This document shows, one piece after another, positions 33,716-42,039 of a stretch of DNA of 64,000 nucleotides. How positions within the stretch are numbered: position 1 is the first letter of the stretch; every line of letters begins with the position of its first letter. The position numbers were made by a program, and so were the translations under genes. Source of the DNA: Maritimibacter sp. (GTDB lineage: Bacteria; Pseudomonadota; Alphaproteobacteria; Rhodobacterales; Rhodobacteraceae); assembly GCA_002695005.1 (NCBI GenBank), contig NZNT01000025.1:62001-126000 (forward strand). Reading direction: 5' to 3'. Under the pieces are notes generated by a model. The model had not been told where the DNA came from, did not search any database, and saw only the letters and a list, made by a program, of their open reading frames with translations.

Positions 33716-34915
33716 ATGGAACGGCGCGAGGCGGATATTTTCATCTCCGGCGGCGGCATCGCCGGGCAGGTGGCGGCGGCGACCTTCGCCGCGCGGGGGT
33801 TTTCGGTTGTGATGGCCGACCCAGTGCCACCGGTCACCGAAGCCGATCTCGACGGCTCCGACCTGCGCTCCACCGCCTTCCTGCAACCGGCCCGCGACCT
33901 GTTCGAGGCCTGCGGGTTGTGGTCCCTGCTGGAGCCGCATTCGCGCCCGCTCGACCACCTGGCCGTCATCGACACCATCGGCTGGCCCCCTGTCGAGCGC
34001 GAGCGGCGAGTCTTCGCCTCGGCCGACGTGTCGGGCGAACCCTTCGGCTGGAACCTGATGAACTGGCTCGTGCGGCGCGAGCTATGGCGCTACCTTCAGG
34101 ACGCGCCGGGGATCACCATGCTTTACGGCACGGGGTTCAAGAGCCTCGTGAACCGGACGAGCGAGGTGATTGTGGGGCTGACCGACGGCTCGTCGGTGCG
34201 TGCGAAGCTCGCCGTGGCGGCGGATGGCAAGCTCTCTCCCCTGCGTGAGGCTGCCGGGATCGGCGTGTCGACCACGCGCTACGGTCAAAAGTCGCTCGCC
34301 TTCACGGTGACGCACGACCTGCCGCATGAGAATATCTCGACCGAGATCTACAACGAAGGCGGGCCGTTCACGATCGTCCCCCTGCCCGATATCGACAACC
34401 GCCCGGCCTCCGCCATCGTCTGGATGAACAAGGGGCCGCGCTCGGTCGAGCTGATGGAGATGGAGGTGGACGCCTTCGAGCAGGTCATGTTCGAACGCTC
34501 CACGGGCCTCCTGGGCTGGATGACGCTCCAGGGCCGCCGGTCGATCTGGCCGATCCTGACGCAAACCGCAGACCGGCTGGCCGAGGGGCGCGTCGCGGTG
34601 GTGGCGGAGGCGGCCCACGCCCTGCCGCCCATCGGCGCGCAGGGGCTGAACACGTCGCTCAACGACATAGCGGAACTGCTGGACCTTGCCTGCCAGCACC
34701 CAGAGGATCCCGGCGCGCCCGAAGTGCTGCGCCGGTATGCGGAAGCCCGCGAGCCCGACATTGCCCGGCGCGCGCGCGTCATCGACCTGTTCAATCGCGT
34801 GGCCGGGTCTGGTGACGCGGGCGTGCAGGCCGTGCGTCTTCTGGGGCTTCGCGCGGTTCACGATATCGCACCAGTGCGGCGCGGCGTGATGCGGGCAGGG
34901 CTTGGCCCGACCTGA
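33716..34915 (+). CDS. UbiH/UbiF/COQ6-family FAD-dependent hydroxylase
   Basis: This 399-residue flavoprotein monooxygenase has the N-terminal Rossmann loop FISGGGIAGQVAAATFAARG (residues about 8-28). The second FAD motif is LAVAADGKLSPLREAAGI (about 165), and the GD-type motif is replaced by VAVVAEAAHALPPIGAQGLN (about 300). This family hydroxylates ubiquinone precursors, and ubiquinone biosynthesis is the likely pathway. Which ring position is modified cannot be told from sequence. Co-directional with the upstream nucleotidase, with a 2-bp gap. Confidence 0.9.
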   Translation: MERREADIFISGGGIAGQVAAATFAARGFSVVMADPVPPVTEADLDGSDLRSTAFLQPARDLFEACGLWSLLEPHSRPLDHLAVIDTIGWPPVERERRVFASADVSGEPFGWNLMNWLVRRELWRYLQDAPGITMLYGTGFKSLVNRTSEVIVGLTDGSSVRAKLAVAADGKLSPLREAAGIGVSTTRYGQKSLAFTVTHDLPHENISTEIYNEGGPFTIVPLPDIDNRPASAIVWMNKGPRSVELMEMEVDAFEQVMFERSTGLLGWMTLQGRRSIWPILTQTADRLAEGRVAVVAEAAHALPPIGAQGLNTSLNDIAELLDLACQHPEDPGAPEVLRRYAEAREPDIARRARVIDLFNRVAGSGDAGVQAVRLLGLRAVHDIAPVRRGVMRAGLGPT

Positions 34916-35002
34916 CTGCGGCGCCCTGTCGCGCGGTATTCACATATCTTCGATGCGAATTATCTCTGCACCGGGCACAGAGCCCGGAGCCAGGAGAGAC
35001 GC

Positions 35003-35188
35003 ATGACCCATTCCGATCCCGCCACCGACCGCAAACACGCGATGGTCGGCTTTCTCATCGCCGCGCTGATCGTGGCCGTGCTCGCCGTAGCACTGCTCTT
35101 GTTCGGCCTGCCGGGCGTCGGGCTCGTGATGGTCGCGGCGACGCCCATCCTTTTCGTGGTGCTGGTCCTGCTGTCCATCGGCCGCTAG
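35003..35188 (+). CDS. Small two-span membrane protein
   Basis: The 61-residue product has a hydrophilic start (MTHSDPATDRKHA) followed by two hydrophobic stretches (MVGFLIAALIVAVLAVALLLFGL; VGLVMVAATPILFVVLVLLSI). A good ribosome site, CAGGAGAGACGC, precedes the ATG, which makes a real gene likely despite its size. The family is not recognised. It is followed 47 bp later by another small membrane protein with the same layout. Confidence 0.65.
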   Translation: MTHSDPATDRKHAMVGFLIAALIVAVLAVALLLFGLPGVGLVMVAATPILFVVLVLLSIGR

Positions 35189-35235
35189 GGAACCGGACCG
35201 CATTCATGGGGGTTCGATAGAAAAGGAGAGCCCCA

Positions 35236-35436
35236 ATGAACCAACAGGATCACAAGTCAAAAGCCGCCGCCGTGCCACAGGAGCAACAGGCTCAGATCGG
35301 CCTGCTGCTCGCCTCGCTCGTCGTCGTTTTCGCCATGATCGGCATCGTGCTTGCCGGCATGTCCGGCGTCGTCTTCGTTACCGAGCTTGTTCTGGCCTTC
35401 GTCGCCGGATACCTGCTGCGCGGCGCGCGACGCTAG
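35236..35436 (+). CDS. Small two-span membrane protein
   Basis: The 66-residue product has a Gln/Lys-rich hydrophilic start of about 20 residues, then two spans (IGLLLASLVVVFAMIGIVLAG; VVFVTELVLAFVAGYLL) and a basic end (RGARR). AAAGGAGAG lies just upstream of the ATG. No family is recognised. Its arrangement is like that of the preceding gene, but clear sequence similarity is not evident by eye. The last codons overlap the end of the convergent aminotransferase gene by 4 bp. Confidence 0.65.
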   Translation: MNQQDHKSKAAAVPQEQQAQIGLLLASLVVVFAMIGIVLAGMSGVVFVTELVLAFVAGYLLRGARR

Positions 35437-36557
35437 ACGACCGCGTCCAGCGCAGCTTCAAGCCGGGCGACCGAGGCATCGACGTCATAGAGCTTGTCGA
35501 GGCCGAAGAGGCCAAGACGGAAACTCTTGTAGTCGTCGCCCTCGCCCACCATCAGCGGGACGCCCGCGGCGATCTGCACGCCTTCGCCCATGAACGCCTT
35601 GCCGGTCTGGAACTCGGGATTGTCGGTGTAGACCACGACCACGCCCGGCGCCTCGAAGCCCGGTGCCGCGACGGATTTGAAGCCCCGTTCCGCCAGTGCC
35701 GCGCGCACCCGCCGTCCTTGTTCCCACTGCGCCTCTTTCACCTTCTCAAGCCCGTAGTCGCGGGTCTCATGCATCGCATCGCGGAAGGCCCGCAGGGCAT
35801 CCGTCGGCATCGTCGCGTGATAGGCATGACCGCCGTTGGTATAGGCCTCCATGATTGCGATCCATTTTCCAAGGTCGATGGCGAAGCTCGTGGACTTGGC
35901 GGCTTTCGCGGCCTCAAGCGCCGCCTCGCTCATCATCACCAGCCCGGCGGAGGGCTGGGCCGACCAGCCCTTCTGCGGGGCCGAGATCAGAACGTCGACG
36001 CCCAGCGCCTTCATATCCGCCCAGATCGTGCCCGAGGCGATGCAGTCGAGTACGAAAAGCCCGCCGGCCTCATGGACCGCGTCGGTCACGGCGCGGATGT
36101 AGTCGTCCGGCAGGATGATGCCCGACGAGGTTTCGACATGCGGAGCGAAAACGACGTCCGGCTTTTCCTCGGCGATCTTCGCGACAACCTCGTCCAGCGG
36201 ACAGGGGGCAAAGGGTGCCTGCGGGTCGTTGCCGGTGCGCCGGGCCATCATCACGGTCTCTTCGCCGGGGATCGTCCCCATCTCGAAGATCTGGCTCCAG
36301 CGGTAGGAGAAGAAGCCGTTGCGGATCACCATCGCGCGCTTGCCGGTGGCGAACTGGCGCGCGACCGCCTCCATCGCGTAGGTGCCACCGCCTGGAACAA
36401 CGGCCACCGCGTCGGCCTTGTAGACCTCGCACAGCCCCGCCGAGATGTCGCGCATCACCTGCTGGAACGCGCCGGACATGTGGTTGAGCGAGCGGTCGGT
36501 GAAGACGACCGAGAATTCAAGCAAGCCGTCGGGATCGATGTCGTTGCGCAGCGCCAT
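35433..36557 (-). CDS. Class V aminotransferase (alanine-glyoxylate/serine-pyruvate type)
   Basis: The 374-residue PLP enzyme shows PGGGTYAMEAVARQF (cofactor phosphate region, about residue 54) and the HVETSSGIILPDDYI segment (about 135). VLDCIASGTIWADM holds the Asp that pairs with the PLP ring, and the Schiff-base lysine is in ISAPQKGWSAQPSAG (about 193). The family transfers amino groups between alanine, serine or phosphoserine and 2-oxoacids such as glyoxylate. The exact substrate pair is undetermined. It lies upstream of two convergent small genes and has no clear operon partner. Confidence 0.87.
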   Translation of the reverse strand: MALRNDIDPDGLLEFSVVFTDRSLNHMSGAFQQVMRDISAGLCEVYKADAVAVVPGGGTYAMEAVARQFATGKRAMVIRNGFFSYRWSQIFEMGTIPGEETVMMARRTGNDPQAPFAPCPLDEVVAKIAEEKPDVVFAPHVETSSGIILPDDYIRAVTDAVHEAGGLFVLDCIASGTIWADMKALGVDVLISAPQKGWSAQPSAGLVMMSEAALEAAKAAKSTSFAIDLGKWIAIMEAYTNGGHAYHATMPTDALRAFRDAMHETRDYGLEKVKEAQWEQGRRVRAALAERGFKSVAAPGFEAPGVVVVYTDNPEFQTGKAFMGEGVQIAAGVPLMVGEGDDYKSFRLGLFGLDKLYDVDASVARLEAALDAVV

Positions 36558-36624
36558 GGGGGCCTCCGTTGTTCGGGTTCTCCCGGGAAATAGCGGGTTT
36601 CACGGCCGGAATGCGAGCGGTTTT

Positions 36625-37518
36625 TCAGCGGCAGTAAGACCCGGAGCGGTAGCGCGCTGTATCGAAATGAAAGTGGTTCTTGTGGAACCGGTCCGATTTG
36701 GGGCCCAGCACCGTCCCGAAGGGACCACAGGCCACCCGGTGGAGTTGCTGCATCAGCGACCCGTGCTGCGGGTCGTTCCAGTGGTCCAGCACTGTCAGCT
36801 CAACGCCGTTGGCCAGCGTGAAGCCCCCCACGTCGACCGCGTGGCCCCGCCCATGCTCGCTGATCTTTGCGCCGCGCTGATTGTTGCGGGTCCGGCAGGC
36901 GTAGCTCGCGAAGATCGTGACTTCCTGCACGCCTCCGCCCAGACGCTTGGTCAGCGGGACAAGCGCCTGACCCACCCAGGCATTGAAGACGACCGCCGTC
37001 TGGCAATCCACGGTGATGGGCTGGCTCAGCGCCACGCCAGAGACCGATGTCACCTTGACCGGCTCGGACACGCCGCAGCCGTTGACCCGCCCGGGGATGG
37101 ACTGAAGCTTCACGCCCTTGATCTCGGGCCTTCCGCAGACTGACCCTGCGCGGGTGACGCGCCGCGCGTCGTCGCCTGACTGCGCCATCCCGGTGCGCTG
37201 GACGGTATTGCGCCGCACGAGGTTCTGGGGCCTGGGTTTCGGGACGAGTGATCGGGCGACGGCGAGCCGCGTGTAGCTCCCGGTCCCCGCCGCCGTCATC
37301 TGCTGCACCTGCGTATTCGCACCGGGGCGCGGGCGTGGCTTCAGGATGTTGTTCACGAGGTTCGCGATGGGGTCGTTCACCACCGCCGGAGCCTGCTGCG
37401 CGGCCTGCCCGCCGGGACGTGGCTTGGGAATGAGCGAGCGGGTCGGTGCCTCGGCGGCCAGCGTCGTGGCGAAGAGCGCCGCGATGAGCCCCGTGCCTAT
37501 CGCGACCGCCGCCCTCAT
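36625..37518 (-). CDS. Extensin-like C-terminal domain protein (LAS-type peptidase fold)
   Basis: The 297-residue protein has an N-terminal hydrophobic signal (about residues 1-23). A low-complexity middle part repeats LIPKPRPG / LVPKPRPQ-like words four times or so. The C-terminal extensin-like domain (about 130-297) has several Cys, SEHGRGHAVDVGGF and NHFHFDTARY. The HxxxxxxD and HxH pattern matches zinc-dependent D,D-peptidases of the LAS group, so it may act on peptidoglycan in the periplasm. Its start overlaps the end of tyrC by 4 bp, so it belongs to the hisC-tyrC transcript. Confidence 0.85.
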   Translation of the reverse strand: MRAAVAIGTGLIAALFATTLAAEAPTRSLIPKPRPGGQAAQQAPAVVNDPIANLVNNILKPRPRPGANTQVQQMTAAGTGSYTRLAVARSLVPKPRPQNLVRRNTVQRTGMAQSGDDARRVTRAGSVCGRPEIKGVKLQSIPGRVNGCGVSEPVKVTSVSGVALSQPITVDCQTAVVFNAWVGQALVPLTKRLGGGVQEVTIFASYACRTRNNQRGAKISEHGRGHAVDVGGFTLANGVELTVLDHWNDPQHGSLMQQLHRVACGPFGTVLGPKSDRFHKNHFHFDTARYRSGSYCR

Positions 37519-38447
37519 TCGGTCTTCACCCGCCCGAAGTCCGGCGCGTCGGTGTCCTGCCCGGCCTCGATGATGCCCCGCCGGATCGCCCGCGTATGTG
37601 TGAAATAGTCAAACAAAAGGTCCCCATCCCCGGTGCGGATGGCCCTCTGAAGTGCGAAAAGTTCTTCCGTGAAGCGGCCGAGGATTTCCAGCGTCGCATC
37701 CTTGTTCGTGAGGAATACGTCGCGCCACATGGTCGGGTCCGAGGCCGCGATACGGGTGAAATCGCGAAAACCTGCGGCGGAATACTTGATGACCTCGCTG
37801 TCCGTCACGCGGCGCAGGTCGTCGGCCACGCCCACCATCGTATAGGCAATGAGGTGCGGGGTGTGGGACGTGACGGCGAGGACAAGGTCGTGGTGATCCG
37901 CGTCCATCTCTTCCGTATAGGCCCCCATGCCGCGCCAGAGCGCCGCGAGCCGGTCGACGGCGTCCCGGTCCGATCCTTCGGCGGGCACGATCAGCGTGAA
38001 GCGGTTGTCGAAGAGCGCAGCGAAACCGGAGCGCGGGCCGGAATGCTCGGTGCCGGCGAGCGGGTGGGCCGGGACAAAATGCACGCCCTCCGGGACATAC
38101 GGCCCCACCGCGTCGATCACCGCGCGTTTGACCGAGCCGACGTCGCTCACCGTCGCGCCGGGGGCAAGGTGGGGGGCGATCTCTTCGGCCACCGCGCCCA
38201 TCACGCCAACGGGGACGCAGAGCACGACGAGGTCGGCCCCCGCGACCGCTTCCGCCGGGGTGTCGACCACGCGATCCACCAGACCGATCTCACGGGCCAC
38301 GTCGCGCGTCTCGGGCGAGCGCGCGGTTCCCACGATCTCGCCCACGAGCCCGCCGCGCCGCATCGCATGCGCCATCGACCCCGCGATGAGGCCGAGGCCG
38401 ATCAGCGCGACACGGTCGTAGAGCGGCGCGTCATCCGGCATCGGCAA
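37515..38447 (-). CDS. tyrC: Prephenate/arogenate dehydrogenase
   Basis: This NAD(P)-dependent enzyme of tyrosine synthesis has 310 residues. The Rossmann motif [16 protein letters not shown] is at about residue 13. The catalytic stretches include [13 protein letters not shown] and [16 protein letters not shown] (catalytic His, about 130), and [13 protein letters not shown] lies in the dimer domain. The gene follows hisC with a 17-bp overlap and overlaps the extensin-like gene by 4 bp. The hisC-tyrC pair is a known alphaproteobacterial arrangement. Whether the substrate is prephenate or arogenate cannot be told. Confidence 0.93.
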   Translation of the reverse strand: MPMPDDAPLYDRVALIGLGLIAGSMAHAMRRGGLVGEIVGTARSPETRDVAREIGLVDRVVDTPAEAVAGADLVVLCVPVGVMGAVAEEIAPHLAPGATVSDVGSVKRAVIDAVGPYVPEGVHFVPAHPLAGTEHSGPRSGFAALFDNRFTLIVPAEGSDRDAVDRLAALWRGMGAYTEEMDADHHDLVLAVTSHTPHLIAYTMVGVADDLRRVTDSEVIKYSAAGFRDFTRIAASDPTMWRDVFLTNKDATLEILGRFTEELFALQRAIRTGDGDLLFDYFTHTRAIRRGIIEAGQDTDAPDFGRVKTE

Positions 38448-39534
38448 CGCTCCCTTTGAAAGCGCCGATCAGGTGCGCGACCCGGCGGCAGGACGGCTCG
38501 TCCCCCACCGTGATCCGCAGGCAGTGGGGCAGCTTGTAGCCCGACACCCGACGCACGATGATCCCGTTGGCCTTGAGGTAATTGTCCACCGCCTCGGCTT
38601 CGTTCTCATCGGTGAATCGCGCCAGCACGAAGTTGGCGCAGGAGGTGTCCGAGGGCACGCCATGCTCCGCCAACGCCTCGGCCATCCAGGCGCGCAGGCG
38701 GGCGTTCTCCGTACGACACTTTTCGACATGCGCCCGGTCGCGCACGGCGGCCTCGGCCACGGCGAGCTGCGTGGTGGAGAGGTTGAAGGGGCCGCGGATG
38801 CGGTTGAGCACGTCGACAACCTCCCGCTGGGCATAGCCCCAGCCGATGCGCAGGCCGCCCAGACCGTAGATTTTCGAGAACGTCCGCGTCATCACGACGT
38901 TCGGGTGCCTGTCGACAAGCGAGGCACCGCCATCGAAGCCCTCGACATATTCGGCATAGGCGCCGTCCAGCACCAGCACGACATTGCCCGGCAGTTCACG
39001 CGCCAGGCGCGCGAGCTCCTTCTGCCCGACCATCGTGCCGGTCGGATTGGCCGGGTTCGCGATAAACACCACCTTGGTCTTGCCGGTCACGGCCCGCAGG
39101 ATCGCGTCCACGTCCACCACGCGCTCGCGCTCGGGCACCTCGACGGGAGTCGCGCCCGCGGCCCGGGCCGAGATCTTGTACATGGAAAATCCATGCTCGG
39201 TGTAGATCACCTCGTCACGCGGGCCAGCATAGGCCTGACAGATGAAGTTGATGATCTCGTCCGACCCGACGCCGCAGATGATCCGCTCGGGGTCGAGCCC
39301 GTGGACCTCGCCGATGGCGAAGCGCAGGGACTGATGGTCCGTGTTCGGATACCGGTTCAGGGAATGGCCCGCGCGCACATAGGCCTCGGTCGCCTTCTCG
39401 GACGGGCCGAGCGGGTTCTCGTTCGAGCTGAGCTTCACGACGTTATCGATGCCATCCACTTTGGAGGCGCCGGACTCGTAAAGCCTGATGTCCATGATGC
39501 CGGGCTGCGGCTTGGGCAATTTGGTCATTTTCAT
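38431..39534 (-). CDS. hisC: Histidinol-phosphate aminotransferase
   Basis: This PLP enzyme of histidine synthesis can also serve as an aromatic aminotransferase. The 367-residue protein has [13 protein letters not shown] (about residue 33), [13 protein letters not shown] (about 155), and the Schiff-base lysine in [17 protein letters not shown] (about 218). Pairing with tyrC suggests use in tyrosine/phenylalanine formation as well. The start could be M1 or M3. It heads a leftward three-gene unit, hisC-tyrC-extensin-like. Confidence 0.95.
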   Translation of the reverse strand: MKMTKLPKPQPGIMDIRLYESGASKVDGIDNVVKLSSNENPLGPSEKATEAYVRAGHSLNRYPNTDHQSLRFAIGEVHGLDPERIICGVGSDEIINFICQAYAGPRDEVIYTEHGFSMYKISARAAGATPVEVPERERVVDVDAILRAVTGKTKVVFIANPANPTGTMVGQKELARLARELPGNVVLVLDGAYAEYVEGFDGGASLVDRHPNVVMTRTFSKIYGLGGLRIGWGYAQREVVDVLNRIRGPFNLSTTQLAVAEAAVRDRAHVEKCRTENARLRAWMAEALAEHGVPSDTSCANFVLARFTDENEAEAVDNYLKANGIIVRRVSGYKLPHCLRITVGDEPSCRRVAHLIGAFKGSVADAG

Positions 39535-39735
39535 CCCCGGAGTTGAGCCCCCGTCTTAACGGTCATGGGGCCACAGGGCTAGAACAAACCGTAACCATCG
39601 GGGGGGCGCAAGTGCCTGAAACCACGATGCCACATTGTCCGTTCGGCGGGGTTTTTTGTCGGACCGGCGGAGGACGGACGGCCGCCCGCGCGGCACTCTG
39701 TCCAGATCACACCACCACCATAACGGAGACACACC

Positions 39736-40038
39736 ATGATGATCGTGCATGTCGATTTCGACGTCGATCCGGCGGAGCGGACCCACGCGCTCGCCGTGCT
39801 CGAGATGGAGGTCGGAGAGGTCCGCGCCCTGCCCGGCTGCCGTCACTTCGCACCCTATGCCGACCCCGCCCTGCCCGGCCGCGTCAGCATCGTTCACGAA
39901 TGGGAGGATGAAGCGGCCCTCGCGACCTATCTCGCCTCCACCGCCTTCGCCCGTTCGGGCGAGGCGCTGCGCCCGATCATGACCGGCCCGCCCTCGTCGC
40001 GCCGGTTCCGGGCCGAAATGATTGAAGAGGTCGCCTGA
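39736..40038 (+). CDS. Antibiotic biosynthesis monooxygenase (ABM)-type small protein
   Basis: The 100-residue protein fits the ABM/quinol monooxygenase fold: VHVDFDVDPAERTHALAVLE, then a GCRHFAPYADP strand with the usual Pro-Gly-Cys region, VSIVHEWEDEAALATYLAS, and a C-terminal strand. CGGAGACACACC lies before the ATG pair. Members act on quinols or small oxidisable compounds, or merely bind them. The AraC-type regulator starts 17 bp downstream, so the two are probably one operon and functionally linked. Confidence 0.8.
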   Translation: MMIVHVDFDVDPAERTHALAVLEMEVGEVRALPGCRHFAPYADPALPGRVSIVHEWEDEAALATYLASTAFARSGEALRPIMTGPPSSRRFRAEMIEEVA

Positions 40039-40055
40039 ACCGCTAGCATCGAGCG

Positions 40056-40865
40056 ATGAGCCAGCGCCCCGCCTTCTGTCATACCGGCGAATACCCGGCC
40101 GCGCCCGAACAGGTGTTCCGGATGCCCCGGCATTACCTGCTCTATGCGACCTCTGGCACCATGCGGTTGGTCGCCGGTGGCCGGGCCTGGACCCTCCCAC
40201 CGGCGCGGGCGGCGCTCATCGCCGCGGATGAACCGATCCGCGTCACGCTGGCCCGGCCGCTCACTGCCTGTTCGGCCCTGTTCGACCCGGCGCATTACCC
40301 GGCCCCGCCCGACCCGCTTTCGGTGTTCGAAATGTCACCGCTCGCGCGCGAACTGGTGTGCGCCTGTGCAGGCTGGGGGGATGACGCAGCACCCCTGCCC
40401 AACCATGCGGCGACGCTCTTCGCCGCGCTCCAGTCGGAAACATGGCGGCTCGCCGCGACCCCGACAGCGATGCAGATGCCGGTCGCCCGGACCGATGCCG
40501 TGGCCCGCGCGCTGGAGCTGTCGGAGGCGGACATGGCCGGCACACCGCGCTTCGACGCAATTGCCGCAGCGGTCGGCCTGACCCCACGCACGCTCGCCCG
40601 CCGGTTCGACGCGGAACTCGGGATGACGTGGCGCATGGCTCTGCGCCGCCTGAGGATCATCCGCGCCGCCGAGATGCTGGCAGTAGCCGGCCCCGGCGTC
40701 ACCGAGGTCGCCTTCGCCGTCGGCTACAACGCGCTATCGGCCTTCAACGCCGCGTTCAAGGATGTGACGGGACTGACCCCCACCGCCTTCCGGGCCTCTT
40801 GCGCGGGCGCAACTCAGCCGGTCTTGACCGTCGGGGCGCCCGTGGACATGTCGGTGCCCAGATAG
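40056..40865 (+). CDS. AraC-family transcriptional regulator
   Basis: The 269-residue protein has an N-terminal cupin-like sensor part (YLLYATSGTMRLVAGGRAWTLPPARAALIAADEP, given here in pieces: MRLVAGGRAWTLPP, AALIAADEP). The C-terminal AraC DNA-binding domain (about 165-260) has two helix-turn-helix units: FDAIAAAVGLTPRTLARRF and VTEVAFAVGYNALSAFNAAF. It likely controls the ABM gene just upstream. The last 52 bp overlap the rhodanese gene on the opposite strand. Confidence 0.88.
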   Translation: MSQRPAFCHTGEYPAAPEQVFRMPRHYLLYATSGTMRLVAGGRAWTLPPARAALIAADEPIRVTLARPLTACSALFDPAHYPAPPDPLSVFEMSPLARELVCACAGWGDDAAPLPNHAATLFAALQSETWRLAATPTAMQMPVARTDAVARALELSEADMAGTPRFDAIAAAVGLTPRTLARRFDAELGMTWRMALRRLRIIRAAEMLAVAGPGVTEVAFAVGYNALSAFNAAFKDVTGLTPTAFRASCAGATQPVLTVGAPVDMSVPR

Positions 40866-41191
40866 GGCTGGCCCGACTGCTTCCAGTTGGCAAAACCGCC
40901 GTCGAGATGGGCCATCTTCTCGAATTTCTTGGACAGGCAGATTTCGGCAGCCTTGCGCGAGCGCATGCCGGAGCCGCAATAGAGCACGACGTGCTTACCC
41001 AGTCCGGCCGGCAACGCCTTTTTCGAGATGTGGCTCATGGGCGCGAGAAGCGCGTCTTCGATACTCTCGAACATGAACTCCGCCGGTGTGCGCACGTCTA
41101 TCAGAACGATGGTCTCGTCCTTCAGCCCCTGCGCGACTTCCTCGGGCGTCCAGGTTTCGAGTGTCTTGCCGTTGATCTCTTCGGTTTTCAT
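40814..41191 (-). CDS. Rhodanese-like domain protein
   Basis: The 125-residue single-domain protein starts at the ATG at 41191 (AGGAGCGCAAA upstream). It contains VLIDVRTPAEF (about residue 30) and the active-site loop YCGSGMRSRKAA with its Cys at about 77, followed by HLDGGFANWKQSGQPY. Such proteins move sulfane sulfur between carriers. The partner is not evident. It ends inside the 3' end of the AraC gene on the other strand. Confidence 0.9.
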   Translation of the reverse strand: MKTEEINGKTLETWTPEEVAQGLKDETIVLIDVRTPAEFMFESIEDALLAPMSHISKKALPAGLGKHVVLYCGSGMRSRKAAEICLSKKFEKMAHLDGGFANWKQSGQPYLGTDMSTGAPTVKTG

Positions 41192-41288
41192 TTTGCGCTC
41201 CTGTGTATGCGTTTGAACGCATCTAGGCACCGGCGCGCCTCAGAAAAAGACCCAATCAAATTTTTGAATGTGTTGTGCGGTCGCCGGT

Positions 41289-42038
41289 TCAGTGCGGCAA
41301 CGTGACGACCACGGCTCCGCGCCTGGTCGCGACGATCGTATGTTCGTACTGCACGCAGGGCGCAGCCGGTTCACTGTAAAGCGTCCAGCCGTCGTGGCCC
41401 TGTTCGGCCCAGTGGCCACCGCGCGAAAGGAACGGCTCGACCGTCAGGACGAGGCCGTTGTCGATCCGGCGGCGGTCGCCGCGCTTGGGCCATGTGGCGA
41501 CTTCTTCGGGGTATTCATGAAGCGAACGCCCGACCCCATGGCTCGCCAGATTGCGGATCAGTGTATACCCGCGGTCCGAGGCGAACTTGCCGATGGCCTT
41601 GCCGATCCCGGCGATGGGCTTGCCCTCGGACACCTGTGCGATGCCGATCTGCATGGCGCGGTGGCCGTCCTTCATCAGCCGTTCCATGTCGCGCGATTTC
41701 GGCGCGACCTGATAGGTGGCGCCAGTGTCCGCGAAGAACCCGTTCTTAGAGGCCGAGACGTCGATGTTCACCAGATCGCCCACCGCGATCACACGGTCGC
41801 CGGGGATGCCGTGGGCGATTTCCTCGTTCACGCTGATGCAGGTCGCGCCGGGAAAGTCATAGACCGACTGGGGGGCCGAAACGGCGCCGTGACGGTCGAG
41901 GATCGCGCGCCCGATCTCGTCCAGTTCGCGGGTGGTCATCCCCGGCTCGAGCGCGGCGGCCATCGCGCGCATCGTGCGGGCACAGATCGCGCCGATCTCT
42001 TTCAGCCCTTCGAGTTCGTCCTGCTGCGTGATCGTCAT
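41289..42038 (-). CDS. map: Methionine aminopeptidase, type I
   Basis: It removes the initiator methionine from nascent proteins. The 249-residue protein, from the ATG at 42038, has the metal ligands in VNIDVSASKNGFFADTGATY (two Asp, about residues 97-108), HGVGRSLHEYPE (His, about 171) and LTVEPFLSRG (Glu, about 203). It begins 1 bp after the stop of hss, with which it is surely co-transcribed. The longer frame to 42095 would overlap the hss coding region and is not preferred. Confidence 0.95.
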   Translation of the reverse strand: MTITQQDELEGLKEIGAICARTMRAMAAALEPGMTTRELDEIGRAILDRHGAVSAPQSVYDFPGATCISVNEEIAHGIPGDRVIAVGDLVNIDVSASKNGFFADTGATYQVAPKSRDMERLMKDGHRAMQIGIAQVSEGKPIAGIGKAIGKFASDRGYTLIRNLASHGVGRSLHEYPEEVATWPKRGDRRRIDNGLVLTVEPFLSRGGHWAEQGHDGWTLYSEPAAPCVQYEHTIVATRRGAVVVTLPH

Positions 42039-42039
42039 G

